The position numbers and the translations under genes are program-made. The notes under the pieces were generated by a model. The model was not told the origin of the DNA. It did no database searches and saw only the letters and a list, made by a program, of their open reading frames with translations. Of a DNA stretch of 64,000 nucleotides, positions 36,204 through 46,985 are shown one piece after another. Numbering within the stretch: position 1 is the stretch's first letter; each line of letters opens with the position of its first letter. This DNA is from Pseudomonas sp. B21_DOA (GTDB lineage: Bacteria; Pseudomonadota; Gammaproteobacteria; Pseudomonadales; Pseudomonadaceae), in NCBI GenBank assembly GCA_030544685.1, contig CP086683.1, positions 124,001 to 188,000 on the forward strand, written 5' to 3'.

Positions 36204-36684
36204 ATGAGCAAACTCGACCGGTATGACCTGAGTATTTTGGCGGAATTGCAGCGCGACGCCCGTATCTCCAACCAGGAACTGGCCGAGCGCATCGGTCTGT
36301 CGCCCTCGCGCTTGCTCGCGCCGGGTCAAGCAACTGGAAGACGATGGTTATATCTCGCGCCAGGTTGCCCTGCTCGATCGCAAGATGCTCGGCTTGAGCC
36401 TGACCGCGTATGTGCTGATCGGCATGGACCGGCACACCCCGGAACGCTTCGAGAATTTCGAAGCGGCAATCCGCACATTGCCGCAAGTACTGGAATGCAG
36501 CCTGGTGACCGGGGTGGATGCCGACTACCAGTTGAAAGTGGTGGTGCCGGATATGGATCACTATCAGAAACTGCTGCTGGGGCATCTGACCCGGATTGAA
36601 GGGGTTACGAGTGTGCGGTCGAGTTTTGTGCTGAATCAGGTGCTCAACAGCACCGAACTGCCGCTGACTCATTTGCGTAGCTGA
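36204..36684 (+). CDS. Lrp/AsnC-family transcriptional regulator, with a 1-base insertion
   Basis: About 159 residues. The N-terminal helix-turn-helix domain is MSKLDRYDLSILAELQRDA then ISNQELAERIGLSPS. The C-terminal RAM domain is intact (GLSLTAYVLIGMDRHTPERF, then CSLVTGVDADYQLKVVVPD). The break is near TT at 36312-36313: removing one base gives SRCSRRVKQLEDDGYISRQV, the standard linker between the domains. This is one of only two insertions among the breaks. The effector amino acid is unknown. AAGGACAG precedes the ATG. Confidence 0.87.
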
Positions 36685-36687
36685 AAT

Positions 36688-36761
36688 CGCTTTCGCGAGC
36701 AGGCTCGCTCCCACAGGGGAATGCATTTCAACCTGTGGGAGCGAGCCTGCTCGCGAAGGGG
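36688..36761. repeat. Paired REP element in outward orientation
   Basis: Two copies of the GTGGGAGCGAGCCTGCTCGCGAA family with their GTGGGAGC ends facing each other and only about 12 bases between, starting right after the Lrp/AsnC stop. Confidence 0.88.
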
Positions 36762-36853
36762 CCAGCACAGGCGACGCAGATCAATGCCACCCCACCGACC
36801 ATGGCGTATACTCGCCGCCGCCCTTTCAGCCCTGTCCGCGCCGGAGATCGCCA

Positions 36854-37063
36854 ATGGATCCAGCACTGTTCGAAGAATGGATGATGACCGGTCTGGTCAG
36901 CATCCTGATCATTTTCATGGGTTTCATCGTCTGGGATCTGGCGAAGAAATCCAAGGCCGAGCGGTTCGGCTCGTTCATTCTGTTTTTCGTGCTGGGCCTG
37001 GGCGTGGCCGCGTTCATCATCAAGAGTGTGGTGATCGGCCTGATCGAATCCGGCGCCTTATAA
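36854..37063 (+). CDS. DUF2788 small membrane protein
   Basis: A 69-residue protein with two membrane helices ([20 protein letters not shown] and [20 protein letters not shown]) joined by a basic [10 protein letters not shown] loop. The family's function is unknown. The last 6 bases overlap the end of rluE on the opposite strand. Confidence 0.85.
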   Translation: MDPALFEEWMMTGLVSILIIFMGFIVWDLAKKSKAERFGSFILFFVLGLGVAAFIIKSVVIGLIESGAL

Positions 37064-37726
37064 GCGCGCCGGTACTTCCCGCCACTGGCCCTGATCAAGC
37101 CCTTCGATGGTCCAGTCGCCAATCCTGACCCGCACCAGACGCAACGTCGGCAACCCGACCGCCGCCGTCATGCGCCGCACCTGACGGTTACGCCCTTCGC
37201 GAATCACCAGTTCCAGCCATGAAGTGGGTATGGTCGCGCGAAAGCGTACCGGTGGATTGCGCGGCCACAATTGCGGCTCAGCCAGTTGTCGCGCTTCGGC
37301 GGGCAGGGTCATGCCGTCATTCAGCTCGACACCATCACGCAGGCGCTGCAACTGCTCGGCCGTCGGCTCGCCTTCCACCTGCACCCAATAGGTCTTCGCC
37401 AGCTTGTGTTTGGGATCGGCGATGCGCGCCTGCAACTGGCCGTCGTTGGTCAGCAGCAACAAACCTTCGCTGTCGCGATCCAGACGTCCGGCCGGATAAA
37501 TCCCCGGCACATCGATGTAATCCTTGAGCGTCGCCCGCCCTTCACCGTCGCTGAACTGCGTCAGCACATCGAAGGGTTTGTTGAACAGGATCAGTTTCGG
37601 CTCGGCCGGTGGTGCCTTGGCAACACGGCGCGGGGCAGAAGACTGAGGCTTCGCGCCGGGGCGGCGGGAAGGTGGACGCGGGGACGGGACATAAGAGACA
37701 GAACATTTAGCGATCAGGGCTGACAA
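37058..37726 (-). CDS. rluE: 23S rRNA pseudouridine synthase RluE
   Basis: Makes pseudouridine at position 2457 of 23S rRNA in E. coli. The RsuA/RluB/E/F family core is [15 protein letters not shown], the catalytic Asp in [18 protein letters not shown] near residue 90, and [17 protein letters not shown] near residue 175. A basic, proline-rich N-terminal extension precedes it. There is no ATG; I take the TTG at 37726, preceded by GGGGA, over the TTG at 37747. Convergent with, and overlapping, the DUF2788 gene. Confidence 0.92.
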   Translation of the reverse strand: MSALIAKCSVSYVPSPRPPSRRPGAKPQSSAPRRVAKAPPAEPKLILFNKPFDVLTQFSDGEGRATLKDYIDVPGIYPAGRLDRDSEGLLLLTNDGQLQARIADPKHKLAKTYWVQVEGEPTAEQLQRLRDGVELNDGMTLPAEARQLAEPQLWPRNPPVRFRATIPTSWLELVIREGRNRQVRRMTAAVGLPTLRLVRVRIGDWTIEGLDQGQWREVPARL

Positions 37727-37764
37727 TGCTAGTTCCCCGACCGCCAAATGACCACGACTAACCG

Positions 37765-39228
37765 TTACCGGAACGGCGGCTCGTCGAAGCTGCGCAGTTT
37801 GCGCGAGTGCAGCGAATTGAGTTCGGTGCGCAGCAGATCCACCGCTTCGATGCCGATTTTCAAATGCTGGCTGACTGCGCGTTCATAGAAGGCATTGGCC
37901 GAGCCCGGCAGTTTGATTTCGCTGTGCAGCGGCTTGTCCGAAACACAGAGCAACGTGCCGTAGGGCACCCGCAGGCGATAACCTTGCGCGGCGATCGTGC
38001 CGCTTTCCATGTCCACCGCCACTGCGCGGGACAAGTTGATGAGTGGCCGTTCCTGAGCCCAGCGCAATTCCCAGTTACGGTCGTCGTAGGTCAGAACCGT
38101 GCCGGTGCGCAGGCGCTTCTTCAGATCGTCGCCCTTCTCGCCGGTGACATTCGCCGCTGCCTGCTGCAGAGCAAGCTGCACTTCGGCCAGTGCCGGGATC
38201 GGAATATTCGGCGGCACCACGCGATCGAGAATGCCATCGCGACGCATGTAGGCGTGAGCCAGCACGTAGTCGCCGATAGTCTGCGACTGACGCAGGCCGC
38301 CGCAGTGGCCGATCATCAGCCAGCAATGCGGGCGCAGCACGGCCAGGTGATCGGTGATGTTTTTGGCGTTGGACGGGCCGACGCCGATATTCACCAGCGT
38401 CACACCGTGGCCATCGCTGGCGATCAGGTGATAGGCCGGCATCTGGTAACGGTGCCAGACCACACCGGCGGCGATTGCCGAAGCTTCGCCGTGGTCCATG
38501 CTCTTCTCGATGATCACATTGCCCGGCAGGACCATGCGCACGAAACGCGGATCGTTGCGCAACTGCTCAAGACCATGAACGATGAACTGGTCGACGTAGC
38601 GGTGATAGTTGGTCAGCAGAATCCACGGCTGCACATGGCGCCAGTCGCTGCCGGTGTAATGCACCAGACGGCGCAGGGAGAAGTCCACGCGCGCGGCGTC
38701 GAACAGCGCCAGTGGCAGCGGATCGGTGTTTTCCCAGTCATAGAGGCCGTCGGCGATGCCATCGGTGGCGGCGGACAGGTCAGTACTCGGGAACACCCGC
38801 GCCAGCACTGCCGCAGTGACACCGGAGCCGGCCAGTTCATCGCCCTGCTCAACCACGTACGGATACGGAATGTTCTGCTGGCTGACGCCGACTTCGACGG
38901 TCACGGTGAAGTCATGCATCAACGGTGTCAGCTGTTCAAGCAGGTATTTGCGAAACGCCGCCGGGTGGGTGACGGTGACGCTGTAAGTGCCCGGCAACTG
39001 CACCTTGGCGTAAGCGCGGGTGGTCTGCGGCACTTCACCCTGGCAGTGGTAGGTCAGACGCAATTCGGGATAACGAAACAGGGCACGCTGCTCGGCGTCG
39101 GGCTCGACGCGGTCCTTGAGGTAACGCTTGAGGGCAGAATTCAGCGCAGTGGTGGCCCGCTCATGCAGCTCGGCCAGACGATCCACGGCTTGTTCGGCGG
39201 TTTGAACGACAATAAACGCTTCGGTCAC
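37765..39228 (-). CDS. amn: AMP nucleosidase
   Basis: Hydrolyses AMP to adenine and ribose 5-phosphate. The 487-residue length matches E. coli Amn (484). The N-terminal Amn-specific region includes [20 protein letters not shown]; the C-terminal nucleoside-phosphorylase-like domain has [20 protein letters not shown] and [18 protein letters not shown] with the catalytic acidic residue, plus [17 protein letters not shown] start at GTG 39228 because AGGAAG lies 10 bases before it and the protein then begins M-T-E-A-F-I-V-V; the longer open frame extends into the REP element. Confidence 0.95.
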   Translation of the reverse strand: MTEAFIVVQTAEQAVDRLAELHERATTALNSALKRYLKDRVEPDAEQRALFRYPELRLTYHCQGEVPQTTRAYAKVQLPGTYSVTVTHPAAFRKYLLEQLTPLMHDFTVTVEVGVSQQNIPYPYVVEQGDELAGSGVTAAVLARVFPSTDLSAATDGIADGLYDWENTDPLPLALFDAARVDFSLRRLVHYTGSDWRHVQPWILLTNYHRYVDQFIVHGLEQLRNDPRFVRMVLPGNVIIEKSMDHGEASAIAAGVVWHRYQMPAYHLIASDGHGVTLVNIGVGPSNAKNITDHLAVLRPHCWLMIGHCGGLRQSQTIGDYVLAHAYMRRDGILDRVVPPNIPIPALAEVQLALQQAAANVTGEKGDDLKKRLRTGTVLTYDDRNWELRWAQERPLINLSRAVAVDMESGTIAAQGYRLRVPYGTLLCVSDKPLHSEIKLPGSANAFYERAVSQHLKIGIEAVDLLRTELNSLHSRKLRSFDEPPFR

Positions 39229-39335
39229 GATCAGCTTCCTGTGTTCTGACTTGCAGGGCTTCATCTTGCCTGCATCGTGGACGCACGGGAACAGTGGCGT
39301 TGTGGGTGTACCGAAATCTTTCAGGTAACCCGAAT

Positions 39336-39429
39336 CCTGTGGGAGCTGGCTTGCCAGCGATGAGGCCGTCACATTCAACATCGATGTTGACTGACAGACC
39401 GCCATCGCTGGCAAGCCAGCTCCACAGGG
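39336..39429. repeat. Paired palindromic repeat, GTGGGAGCTGGCTTGCCAGCGAT family
   Basis: Facing inverted copies of a third REP-like class whose palindrome is GCTGGCTTGCCAGC instead of GAGCCTGCTC. It is the only copy of this class in the window. Confidence 0.85.
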
Positions 39430-39454
39430 TTTTGTGGTGTCGGGAAAATTGCGG

Positions 39455-41104
39455 TTAGAAAAGCTGTGGGGTCGAGCGTGCGACGATGGGTTCGACGTCC
39501 AGCCCACGCGGCAACGCGCCGTAGACGCGACCTCCACCGCTCAGACGGCTGGCAATGAAAGCATCGCTGACGGCTGAATTCCCCGCCTCCAACAGGAGTT
39601 TGGCCTGCAATCCAAGGGCAATGTCTTCGGTCAACTGCCGCGCCCGATACTGAATATCACTGGTGTCCTTGAACTGCGCCTGCAACTGCTGAATGTGCGC
39701 GGCCAGACGCTTGTCGCCATGACCGTCGCCCAATTCGCTGAACAGCACATCCAACACACCCGGCTCCTTCGACAATGCGCGCAGCACATCCAGACATTGC
39801 ACATTCCCCGACCCTTCCCACGTCGAATTCACCGGCGCTTCGCGGTACAGGCGCGGCAGGATGCTGTCCTCGACGTATCCAGCACCGCCCATGCATTCGG
39901 CGGCCTCGTTGATCATCCCCGGCGCACGCTTGCAGATCCAGTATTTGCCCACTGCCGTCACCAGCCGCGCGAACTGCGCTTCGTGGCGATCATTCAGATG
40001 GTCCAGCGCCTTGCCCATGCGCAGACTCAGCGCCAACGCCGCTTCGCTCTCCAGCGCCAGATCGGCGAGTACGTTTTGCATCAGCGGCTGCTCGCTGAGC
40101 AATTTGCCGCCAACCTTGCGGTGCGCGCAGTGATGGCTGGCCTGGGTCAGCGCCTGGCGCATCAGCGAGCTGGAACCAACCATGCAATCGAAACGGGTCA
40201 TCGCCACCATCTCGATAATGGTCGGCACGCCGCGCCCTTCTTCGCCGATCATCCAGGCCAGCGCGCCACGAAACTCCACCTCGCTGGAGGCGTTGGACTG
40301 GTTGCCGAGTTTGTTTTTCAGACGCTGAATGTAGAACTGATTGCGCGTGTCGTCCGGGCGATGGCGCGGCAGCAGGAAGCAACTCAAGCCCTTGTCGGTT
40401 TGCGCCAATGTGAGGAAGGCATCGCACATCGGCGCCGAGCAGAACCACTTGTGCCCGACCAGCTCATAAGCCTGACCCGGGCCGCTGGCGCCGACCGGGT
40501 AAGCCTTGGTGGTGTTGGCGCGAACGTCGGTGCCGCCCTGCTTCTCGGTCATCGCCATGCCGATGGTCACGCCGGCCTTGTGCGCCATGCCGACGTTGCG
40601 CGGATCGTATTCGGTGGCGAGGACTTTTGGCAGCCACTGCTCGGCCAGGTTCGGCTGCAAGCGCAGGGCCGGCACGCTGGCGAAGGTCATGGTCAACGGG
40701 CAACCACTGCCGGCCTCGGCCTGGCTATGCAGATAGGTCATCGAAGCGCGGGCGACATGTGCGCCGTCCTGCGGGTGCGCCCAGGGCAGCGAGGTCAGGC
40801 CATGCTCGATCGCGCTGCGCATGAGCTCGTGGTAAGCCGGGTGAAATTCGACCAGATCGATGCGGTGACCGTAGCGATCATGGCTGGCAAATACCGGTTT
40901 GTTCTGGTTGGCGAGAAACCCCGCCTCCATCAAAGGCCCGCCCGCCAGTGCGCCGTAGGCATCGATACGCGACTCGGCCCAACCGGCGCCAAAACGCCGC
41001 GACCACTCCTGGAGCGGCAGGTCGATGCGGTACAGGTTGGTGCCGTCCAGCGACGGCGGCTGATTGGTGACTTCGTGGGTTTCGGCGAACTGATGCAGGT
41101 TCAT
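39455..41104 (-). CDS. aidB: AidB-like acyl-CoA dehydrogenase
   Basis: A 549-residue flavoprotein of the acyl-CoA dehydrogenase superfamily, AidB branch (E. coli AidB is 541). Conserved parts are NQPPSLDGTNLYRIDLPLQE at the N-terminus, AMTEKQGGTDVRANTT with the flavin-contacting loop, WFCSAPMCDAFLTLAQT, and CMGGAGYVEDSILPRLYREA near the C-terminus. In E. coli aidB belongs to the adaptive response to alkylation and may bind DNA; whether this protein does is unknown. No Ada-type partner is in the window. Confidence 0.9.
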   Translation of the reverse strand: MNLHQFAETHEVTNQPPSLDGTNLYRIDLPLQEWSRRFGAGWAESRIDAYGALAGGPLMEAGFLANQNKPVFASHDRYGHRIDLVEFHPAYHELMRSAIEHGLTSLPWAHPQDGAHVARASMTYLHSQAEAGSGCPLTMTFASVPALRLQPNLAEQWLPKVLATEYDPRNVGMAHKAGVTIGMAMTEKQGGTDVRANTTKAYPVGASGPGQAYELVGHKWFCSAPMCDAFLTLAQTDKGLSCFLLPRHRPDDTRNQFYIQRLKNKLGNQSNASSEVEFRGALAWMIGEEGRGVPTIIEMVAMTRFDCMVGSSSLMRQALTQASHHCAHRKVGGKLLSEQPLMQNVLADLALESEAALALSLRMGKALDHLNDRHEAQFARLVTAVGKYWICKRAPGMINEAAECMGGAGYVEDSILPRLYREAPVNSTWEGSGNVQCLDVLRALSKEPGVLDVLFSELGDGHGDKRLAAHIQQLQAQFKDTSDIQYRARQLTEDIALGLQAKLLLEAGNSAVSDAFIASRLSGGGRVYGALPRGLDVEPIVARSTPQLF

Positions 41105-41198
41105 GACGGCACTCCGTGTTCAGCAATGGCACCAGTTAAGCACTGGTGCTTTTTGAACAAAGTGTCATACGCGCCGTTTTTGCGGCGCTTTTACCCCA

Positions 41199-43549
41199 TC
41201 AGCAACTGAGCACGCGGCGCTGCAATGCAGCTTGCAGATCCTCGAATTTCACCGGTTTGGCCAGATAGTCGATGGCCGCGCCCGGCGCGCATTGCTCGCG
41301 ATCCGCGCCCAGCGCCAGCATGAACACCGGCAGGTGCGCGCAGCCCGGCAGCGCGTGGATCTGGCAGCACAGCGATGCGCCTTCGTGGCTGGGCAATTGG
41401 CAGTCGATCAGCACCGCATCGAAGCTTTCCCGTTGCAGGCAGTCCAGCGCAGCGGCGCCGTTATCAGCGCTGCGCACGCGGAAACCGAGCTTGAGCAACA
41501 TGCCGCGCATCACCAGTTGGTTGACGCTGTTGTCGTCCACCAGCAGCACCGTGCAGTCCTGCGGCGCACGCGTGCAATCGCGGGTCGGCTGATCCGCAGG
41601 TGTTTCGATCACCGGCAGTTCGAATTCGACATCGAGCTGGAAGCGGCTGCCGCTTCCGGGCTCGGAGCGGTGGGTGAGTTTGCCGCCGAGCAATTCGACC
41701 AGTTGCCGACAGATCGCCAGACCCACCCCAGGCCGCCGTATTCGCGAGTCATCGAACCGTCGAGCTGGAAAAAACGCTGATACAGCGTGGCCTCGCCCAG
41801 ATCAGTGAAACCGATACCGGTGTCGATCACCGCAAACGACAGCGCCATGCAGTTATCCGTCGACGGCCGCCCGGTAACGCGTAGCGCCAGGCCGCCGACG
41901 CGGGTGAACTTGATGGCGTTGTCGAGCAGGCATTCCAGACACTGCGCCAGTTTCGCGCTGTCGCCATGCAGGCGATCCGGCAGGGTCGGCAAGACCTCGA
42001 CCTTGAAATCCAGCGACTTGCTCGTCGCATTCCCCTCGAACTGCACGCGCAATGCCTCGACTACGCCGCGCAGGCTGAACGTACCCGGCGACGCCTTGAG
42101 CTTGCCGGCCTGCAATTCGGTGAGTGTGAGAATGCCATTGACCATGCGCATCATGTCGCGGGCAGAACCGGCGGCGGTCTGTTGATATTGCTCAAGCTCG
42201 GGATCGAGGTCGACGGTCTGCATCAGCTCCAGCGAACCGATCACGCCGTTCATCGGCGTGCGCAGTTCGTGGGTCAGGGTGGCGAGGAATTCATCTTTCA
42301 GTTTGTTGCTGTGGGCCAGTTGCTGGTTGAGCACTTCGAGTTTCTGCCCGGCGTCGTACAGCGTCTGCGCCTGCTGCTCGCGCATGGCGTTGATGCGATC
42401 GGCCAGCGCCAGCGACAGCAGAGCCACCTCGATGGCCGAGCCGATCTGGCTGGCGTACATGGTCAGGAACACGTTGGGCAGCAGGCCCAACACCATCAGC
42501 GTATTGACGATGCCGCCGAGCAAAAATGCCGACCAGGCGATGATGAAGTAACGCGCCACCCGCAAGCCGCGCCACCAGGCGAGAATCCCGGCGGCAAAGA
42601 TCACCACGGTGAAGGTCAGCGCCAGTGTGGTCGCCAGGCGCAGGGCCAGGGCGTAACTGGTCATCAGCGACAGACCGATCACCAGCGCACTGAAGGCAAC
42701 CAGACCGATCAGCAAACGGTCCAGCCAAGGGCTGTGAGTCTTGGTCTGCAGGAAACTGCGAGCGAACTGGCTGCCGAACAGCCCGGCGCAACCGATGAAA
42801 AACGGCGTCGCGGCGTTGGCCCACCACGGGTTGTCCGGCCAGAAATACTCGACCGCCGCGCCGTTCACCGACAATTGATAGAGGCCGAATGAGCCAATGT
42901 AGAAGATGTAATAGAGGTAACTGGTGTCGCGCACGCTCAGGTAGATGAACAGGTTGTAGACCAGCATCCCCAGCAGCACGCCATAAATGATGCCGAGCAC
43001 ATACAGGCGCACCGGTTGGTCTTCGAGGTACGCGGTGCTCGACCACAACGTCACCGGCGCCTGGATCGAGCCTTCGCTGGCCAGGCGCAGGTACAACGTC
43101 TGTTGCTGATTCGGTTTGAACGGCAGATCGAACAGGTAATTGTTCTGGCGGATCTCGCGGCTGGCGAACGGCAAAGCATCGCCGGTCTGGCGCACCAGTC
43201 GGTAGTCGCCGCTGGCGTCGGGCAAGTACAGATCGAGGTGATCAAGCGGCGGATACGCCAGTTCCAGCAGCCAGGTGCGCTGGGCGACCGGGTTGCTCGG
43301 GCGGTAATGCAGATCGATCTTCAGCCAGAACGCCGAACGCGAGTAACCGGCATTGAGCGTGGCCTTGTCGTGGGCTTTGAAATGGCCGGCGGCATCCTGT
43401 GCGCGGACGTCGGCAATCGTCGCCTGACCGCTCGGGTCTTCGAACACTTGCAGCGATCGGCCCAGCGGCAGGCTCTGGGTGAATTCGTCGAATTCGACAG
43501 CGCTCGCCATGAGGGGCAAGCAGAACAGCAACATCAGCAAATAGCGCAT
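41199..43549 (-). CDS. 7TM-DISM hybrid sensor histidine kinase with receiver domain, with a 1-base deletion
   Basis: About 783 residues. Signal peptide MRYLLMLLFCLPLMASA, then a periplasmic 7TMR-DISMED2 sensory domain (residues 20-170), seven membrane helices (about 185-375), a coiled coil, HisKA with His427 in LTHELRTPMNGVIGS, an ATPase domain, and a C-terminal receiver with the phosphoacceptor Asp in VLIDCQLPSHEG. The frame breaks in the C run 41726-41729, inside the ATPase G2 box; one more base gives GGLGVGLAICRQLVE. The signal and partner are unknown, as no response regulator or Hpt gene is adjacent. Confidence 0.87.
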
Positions 43550-44022
43550 TGAAGCCCCAGCGTGGCTCGTCCGGTTGTGTCAGGAAGCCCCCATTCCCTT
43601 TGAGTAGACGTAAAACCGGTATTACCTATGATTGTTTGGATCCAGACTAGCATAGCCGCTGATGGCCATTGAGCACCATGGAAATTTTTCCTACAACGGC
43701 TCTAGAACGGGCGTTCCAGGGCAAAGCACCGAGATAGAGCTGTTGGGTTGGTCAACTCGCGACGACAGCCTCCTTGATAGATGACCAATTGTGGCGAGGG
43801 GATTTATCCCCGTTCGGCTGCGAAGCAGTCGCAAGTCCATCCAGCGAGATGTGTCAGAAAGAACCGGATTGCAGGGTTTGGGGCCGCTTCGCAGCCCAAC
43901 GGGGATAAATCCCTCGCCACAAATGTGCTCCAAATAAAGACTGCGGGGTTGTCCGACAATCTGCTCGCAAACACCGTGAGTACTGAACCCCAAAATCAGC
44001 TTTGGTGGTAAGCTCGCGCACC
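43550..44022. other. 473-base intergenic region between the sensor kinase and thiD
   Basis: Apart from the repeat at 43790-43922 I see no gene here. It must hold both divergent promoters. No thiamin-pyrophosphate riboswitch is apparent before thiD. Confidence 0.55.
43790..43922. repeat. Paired palindromic repeat, GTGGCGAGGGGATTTATCCCC family
   Basis: Inverted ends with GCTGCGAAGC-type inner arms flank about 50 bases of variable sequence containing a CCAGCGAGATGTGTCAGA stretch. A similar inner sequence (TCTGACACATATTGCTGG) appears, reversed, inside the copy at 47558. Confidence 0.87.
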
Positions 44023-44820
44023 ATGAATATCTACAGCTCCCGCCCCGTTGTCCTCTGTCTCTCCGGCCACGACCCCAGTGGTGGCGCCGGCTTGCAGGCA
44101 GATATCGAAGCCTTGCTCGCGCAGGGTTGCCATGCGGCTCCGGCCGTCACCGCCCTGACCGTGCAAGACACCGTCAACGTCACTGACTTCCGCGTCCTCG
44201 ACCGTGAGTGGGTATTGGCCCAGGCCAACGCCGTGCTCAACGACTCCGAAGTCGCGGCGGTGAAACTGGGCATGCTCGGCTCGCTGGAGATGGTCGACAC
44301 GGTCGTCGAACTGCTCTCGGCGCACCCGCATCTGCCGGTGGTCTGCGACCCGGTGCTGCGTGCCGGCGGCGGCGGACGCCTGGGCAAGGACGAGGTCGGC
44401 TACGCGATGCGCGAGCGTCTGTTGCCGCTGTCGATCATTGCTACCCCGAATCTTCCCGAGGCGCGAATCCTTGCCGAACTGCCCGAGGGTACGGCCGACG
44501 AGTGCGCGGAAAAACTTCTGCCATTCATCAAAAACCTGCTGATCACCGGCGGCCATGGCGACGAAACTGAAATCCACAACCGCGTGTACAGCCGCGACGG
44601 CCTGCGCGAAACCTTTATCTGCCAGCGTCTGCCGGGTAGCTATCACGGCTCCGGCTGTACGCTGGCCAGCGCTTTGGCCGGGCGACTCGCTCAGGGCGAA
44701 CACTTGGCCAGTGCCGTGCGCAGTGCGCTGGATTACACCTGGCGGACGCTGCGCGATGCCGAACAACTGGGCAAAGGCCAGTTCGTGCCGCGTCGCCTGC
44801 CGCTGGATTTCTGCTCGTAA
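44023..44820 (+). CDS. thiD: Hydroxymethylpyrimidine/phosphomethylpyrimidine kinase
   Basis: Phosphorylates HMP and HMP-phosphate for thiamin synthesis. 265 residues of the ribokinase fold: LSGHDPSGGAGLQADIEAL near residue 15, TALTVQDTVNV near residue 42, VCDPVLRAGGG near residue 107, and the catalytic GSYHGSGCTLASALAG near residue 207. The ATG at 44023 gives the family start. thiE follows after 18 bases and hemL after that, so the three genes form one operon. Confidence 0.96.
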   Translation: MNIYSSRPVVLCLSGHDPSGGAGLQADIEALLAQGCHAAPAVTALTVQDTVNVTDFRVLDREWVLAQANAVLNDSEVAAVKLGMLGSLEMVDTVVELLSAHPHLPVVCDPVLRAGGGGRLGKDEVGYAMRERLLPLSIIATPNLPEARILAELPEGTADECAEKLLPFIKNLLITGGHGDETEIHNRVYSRDGLRETFICQRLPGSYHGSGCTLASALAGRLAQGEHLASAVRSALDYTWRTLRDAEQLGKGQFVPRRLPLDFCS

Positions 44821-44838
44821 CCTCGTGAGGTCTGCCCG

Positions 44839-45462
44839 ATGAAACTACGTGGCCTGTATGCCATCACCGACAGCCAGTTGCTGGCCGGCAAGTTTCTGTC
44901 TTACGTGGAGGCGGCGCTGGAAGGTGGCGTCATCCTGCTGCAATACCGCGACAAGAGCAGCGACGAGGCCCGCCGCCTGCGCGAGGCCGAAGCGCTGCGC
45001 AACTTGTGCGAGCGCTACAAGACGCAGTTGATCATCAACGATGACGCCGAACTGGCCGCGCGCCTCAACGTCGGTGTGCATTTGGGCCAGACCGACGGCC
45101 CGCTGTCGCCGACCCGCGCCCTGCTCGGTTCGAAAGCGATCATCGGCTCCACCTGTCACGGGCAGATCGCCCTGGCCGAACAGGCCGCCAAAGAAGGTGC
45201 GAGTTACGTTGCCTTCGGCCGCTTCTTCAATTCCACCACCAAACCCGGTGCGCCGAGTTGCAGCCTCGGCTTGCTCGACGAAGCCAAACGCACGCTGCAC
45301 TTGCCGATCTGCGCGATTGGCGGCATCACCCTCGATAACGCCGCGCCGCTGGTCGAGCACGGTGTCGATCTGCTCGCCGTGATCCACGGTTTGTTTGGCG
45401 CCGAGAGCAGCGCCGAAGTGACCCGCCGCGCCCGCGCCTTCAACGAACTTCTGAAAATCTGA
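44839..45462 (+). CDS. thiE: Thiamin-phosphate synthase
   Basis: Couples HMP-PP with thiazole phosphate to give thiamin phosphate. The 207-residue TIM barrel starts [19 protein letters not shown]. Substrate-binding motifs are [13 protein letters not shown] near residue 33, [13 protein letters not shown] with the acidic pair, [13 protein letters not shown], and the C-terminal [18 protein letters not shown] phosphate loop. Sits between thiD and hemL. Confidence 0.96.
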   Translation: MKLRGLYAITDSQLLAGKFLSYVEAALEGGVILLQYRDKSSDEARRLREAEALRNLCERYKTQLIINDDAELAARLNVGVHLGQTDGPLSPTRALLGSKAIIGSTCHGQIALAEQAAKEGASYVAFGRFFNSTTKPGAPSCSLGLLDEAKRTLHLPICAIGGITLDNAAPLVEHGVDLLAVIHGLFGAESSAEVTRRARAFNELLKI

Positions 45463-45477
45463 TTTGAGAGCCCGATC

Positions 45478-46761
45478 ATGTCTCGTTCCGAAACCCTGTT
45501 TGCCAATGCTCAGAAACACATCCCCGGCGGCGTAAACTCGCCGGTGCGCGCGTTCAAGAGCGTCGGCGGCACCCCGCTGTTCTTCAAACACGCCGAAGGC
45601 GCTCACGTCACCGACGAAGACGACAAGCGTTATGTCGATTATGTGGGTTCGTGGGGGCCGATGATCCTCGGCCACAGCCATCCGGACGTGCTCGACGCGG
45701 TGCGCAATCAGCTGCAACACGGCCTGTCCTACGGCGCGCCGACCTCGATGGAAACCGAGATGGCCGATCTGGTCTGCTCGCTGGTGCCGTCGATGGACAT
45801 GGTGCGTATGGTCAGCTCCGGCACCGAAGCGACCATGAGCGCGATTCGTCTGGCCCGTGGTTTCACCGGCCGCGACAGCATCATCAAGTTCGAAGGCTGC
45901 TACCACGGCCACTCCGACAGCCTGCTGGTCAAGGCCGGTTCCGGCGCATTGACCCAGGGCGTACCGAGCTCGGCCGGCGTGCCGGCAGCGTTCGCCAAAC
46001 ACACCCTGACCCTGCCGTTCAACGACATCGACGCAGTTGAAGCGATGCTCGCCGAAGTGGGCGAAGAGGTGGCGTGCATCATCGTCGAGCCGGTCGCCGG
46101 CAACATGAACTGCGTGCCGCCAGCGCCGGGCTTCCTCGAAGGCCTGCGCTCGCTGTGCGACAAACATGGTGTGGTGCTGATCTTCGATGAAGTGATGACC
46201 GGTTTCCGTGTCGCCCTCGGCGGTGCCCAGGCGCATTACGGCGTGACGCCAGACCTGACCACATTCGGCAAGATCATCGGCGGCGGCATGCCGGTGGGTT
46301 GCTTCGGTGGCAAGCGCGAGATCATGCAGCGCATCGCCCCGCTGGGTCCGGTATATCAGGCCGGTACGCTGTCGGGTAATCCACTGGCGATGGCCGCCGG
46401 CCTGACGACTCTGCGTCTGATCAGCCGCCCGGGCTTCCACGCCGAACTGACCGACTACACCGCGCGCATGCTCGACGGCCTGCAACAGCGCGCCGATGCC
46501 GCCGGCATTCCGTTCGTGACCACTCAGGCCGGCGGCATGTTCGGCCTGTATTTCAGCGGCGCCGACGACATCGTCACCTTCGACGACGTGATGGCCAGCG
46601 ACGCGGCACTGTTCGGGCGCTTCTTCCACTTGATGCTGGAAGGTGGCGTGTACCTGGCGCCGAGTGCGTTCGAAGCCGGTTTCACCTCGATCGCCCATGG
46701 CGAAGCCGAGCTGCAACTGACGCTGGACGCTGCCGAGCGTGCCTTCGCTGCATTAAAATAA
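45478..46761 (+). CDS. hemL: Glutamate-1-semialdehyde 2,1-aminomutase
   Basis: Converts glutamate-1-semialdehyde to 5-aminolevulinate for haem synthesis; pyridoxamine/PLP-dependent. 427 residues. It starts [23 protein letters not shown]-binding landmarks are [17 protein letters not shown] near residue 120, [15 protein letters not shown] near residue 235, and Lys265 in [15 protein letters not shown]. Last gene of the thiD-thiE-hemL unit; a hairpin follows 10 bases after the stop. Confidence 0.98.
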   Translation: MSRSETLFANAQKHIPGGVNSPVRAFKSVGGTPLFFKHAEGAHVTDEDDKRYVDYVGSWGPMILGHSHPDVLDAVRNQLQHGLSYGAPTSMETEMADLVCSLVPSMDMVRMVSSGTEATMSAIRLARGFTGRDSIIKFEGCYHGHSDSLLVKAGSGALTQGVPSSAGVPAAFAKHTLTLPFNDIDAVEAMLAEVGEEVACIIVEPVAGNMNCVPPAPGFLEGLRSLCDKHGVVLIFDEVMTGFRVALGGAQAHYGVTPDLTTFGKIIGGGMPVGCFGGKREIMQRIAPLGPVYQAGTLSGNPLAMAAGLTTLRLISRPGFHAELTDYTARMLDGLQQRADAAGIPFVTTQAGGMFGLYFSGADDIVTFDDVMASDAALFGRFFHLMLEGGVYLAPSAFEAGFTSIAHGEAELQLTLDAAERAFAALK

Positions 46762-46771
46762 TCGCCGTACC

Positions 46772-46803
46772 GCTGACGTTGGCTATAGCCAGCGTCAGCT
46801 TTC
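46772..46803 (+). terminator. Hairpin terminator after hemL
   Basis: GCTGACGTTGGCT and AGCCAGCGTCAGC pair over 13 positions with one wobble around a 2-base turn, followed by a short T run. Confidence 0.75.
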
Positions 46804-46985
46804 ACCTACATAGCCACGGTTTTTCCGACGTGTCTGCGCAAAACCTGCCTGAATCGGCCGATATATTCCCCACGCAGCAGAAAAACGAGTAAAGACTTTG
46901 TAAGGTTGGCCTCGCTTATTTCATAATGCGCGCTTATTGGATCCCTCGACGGGTCCGCGTGCCCTTCAGAGGTAAGTCGATTCCC

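Noticed and set aside
43923..44022. TPP riboswitch before thiD
   Set aside because: No THI-box sequence (CUGAGA-type core) is visible in the short leader.
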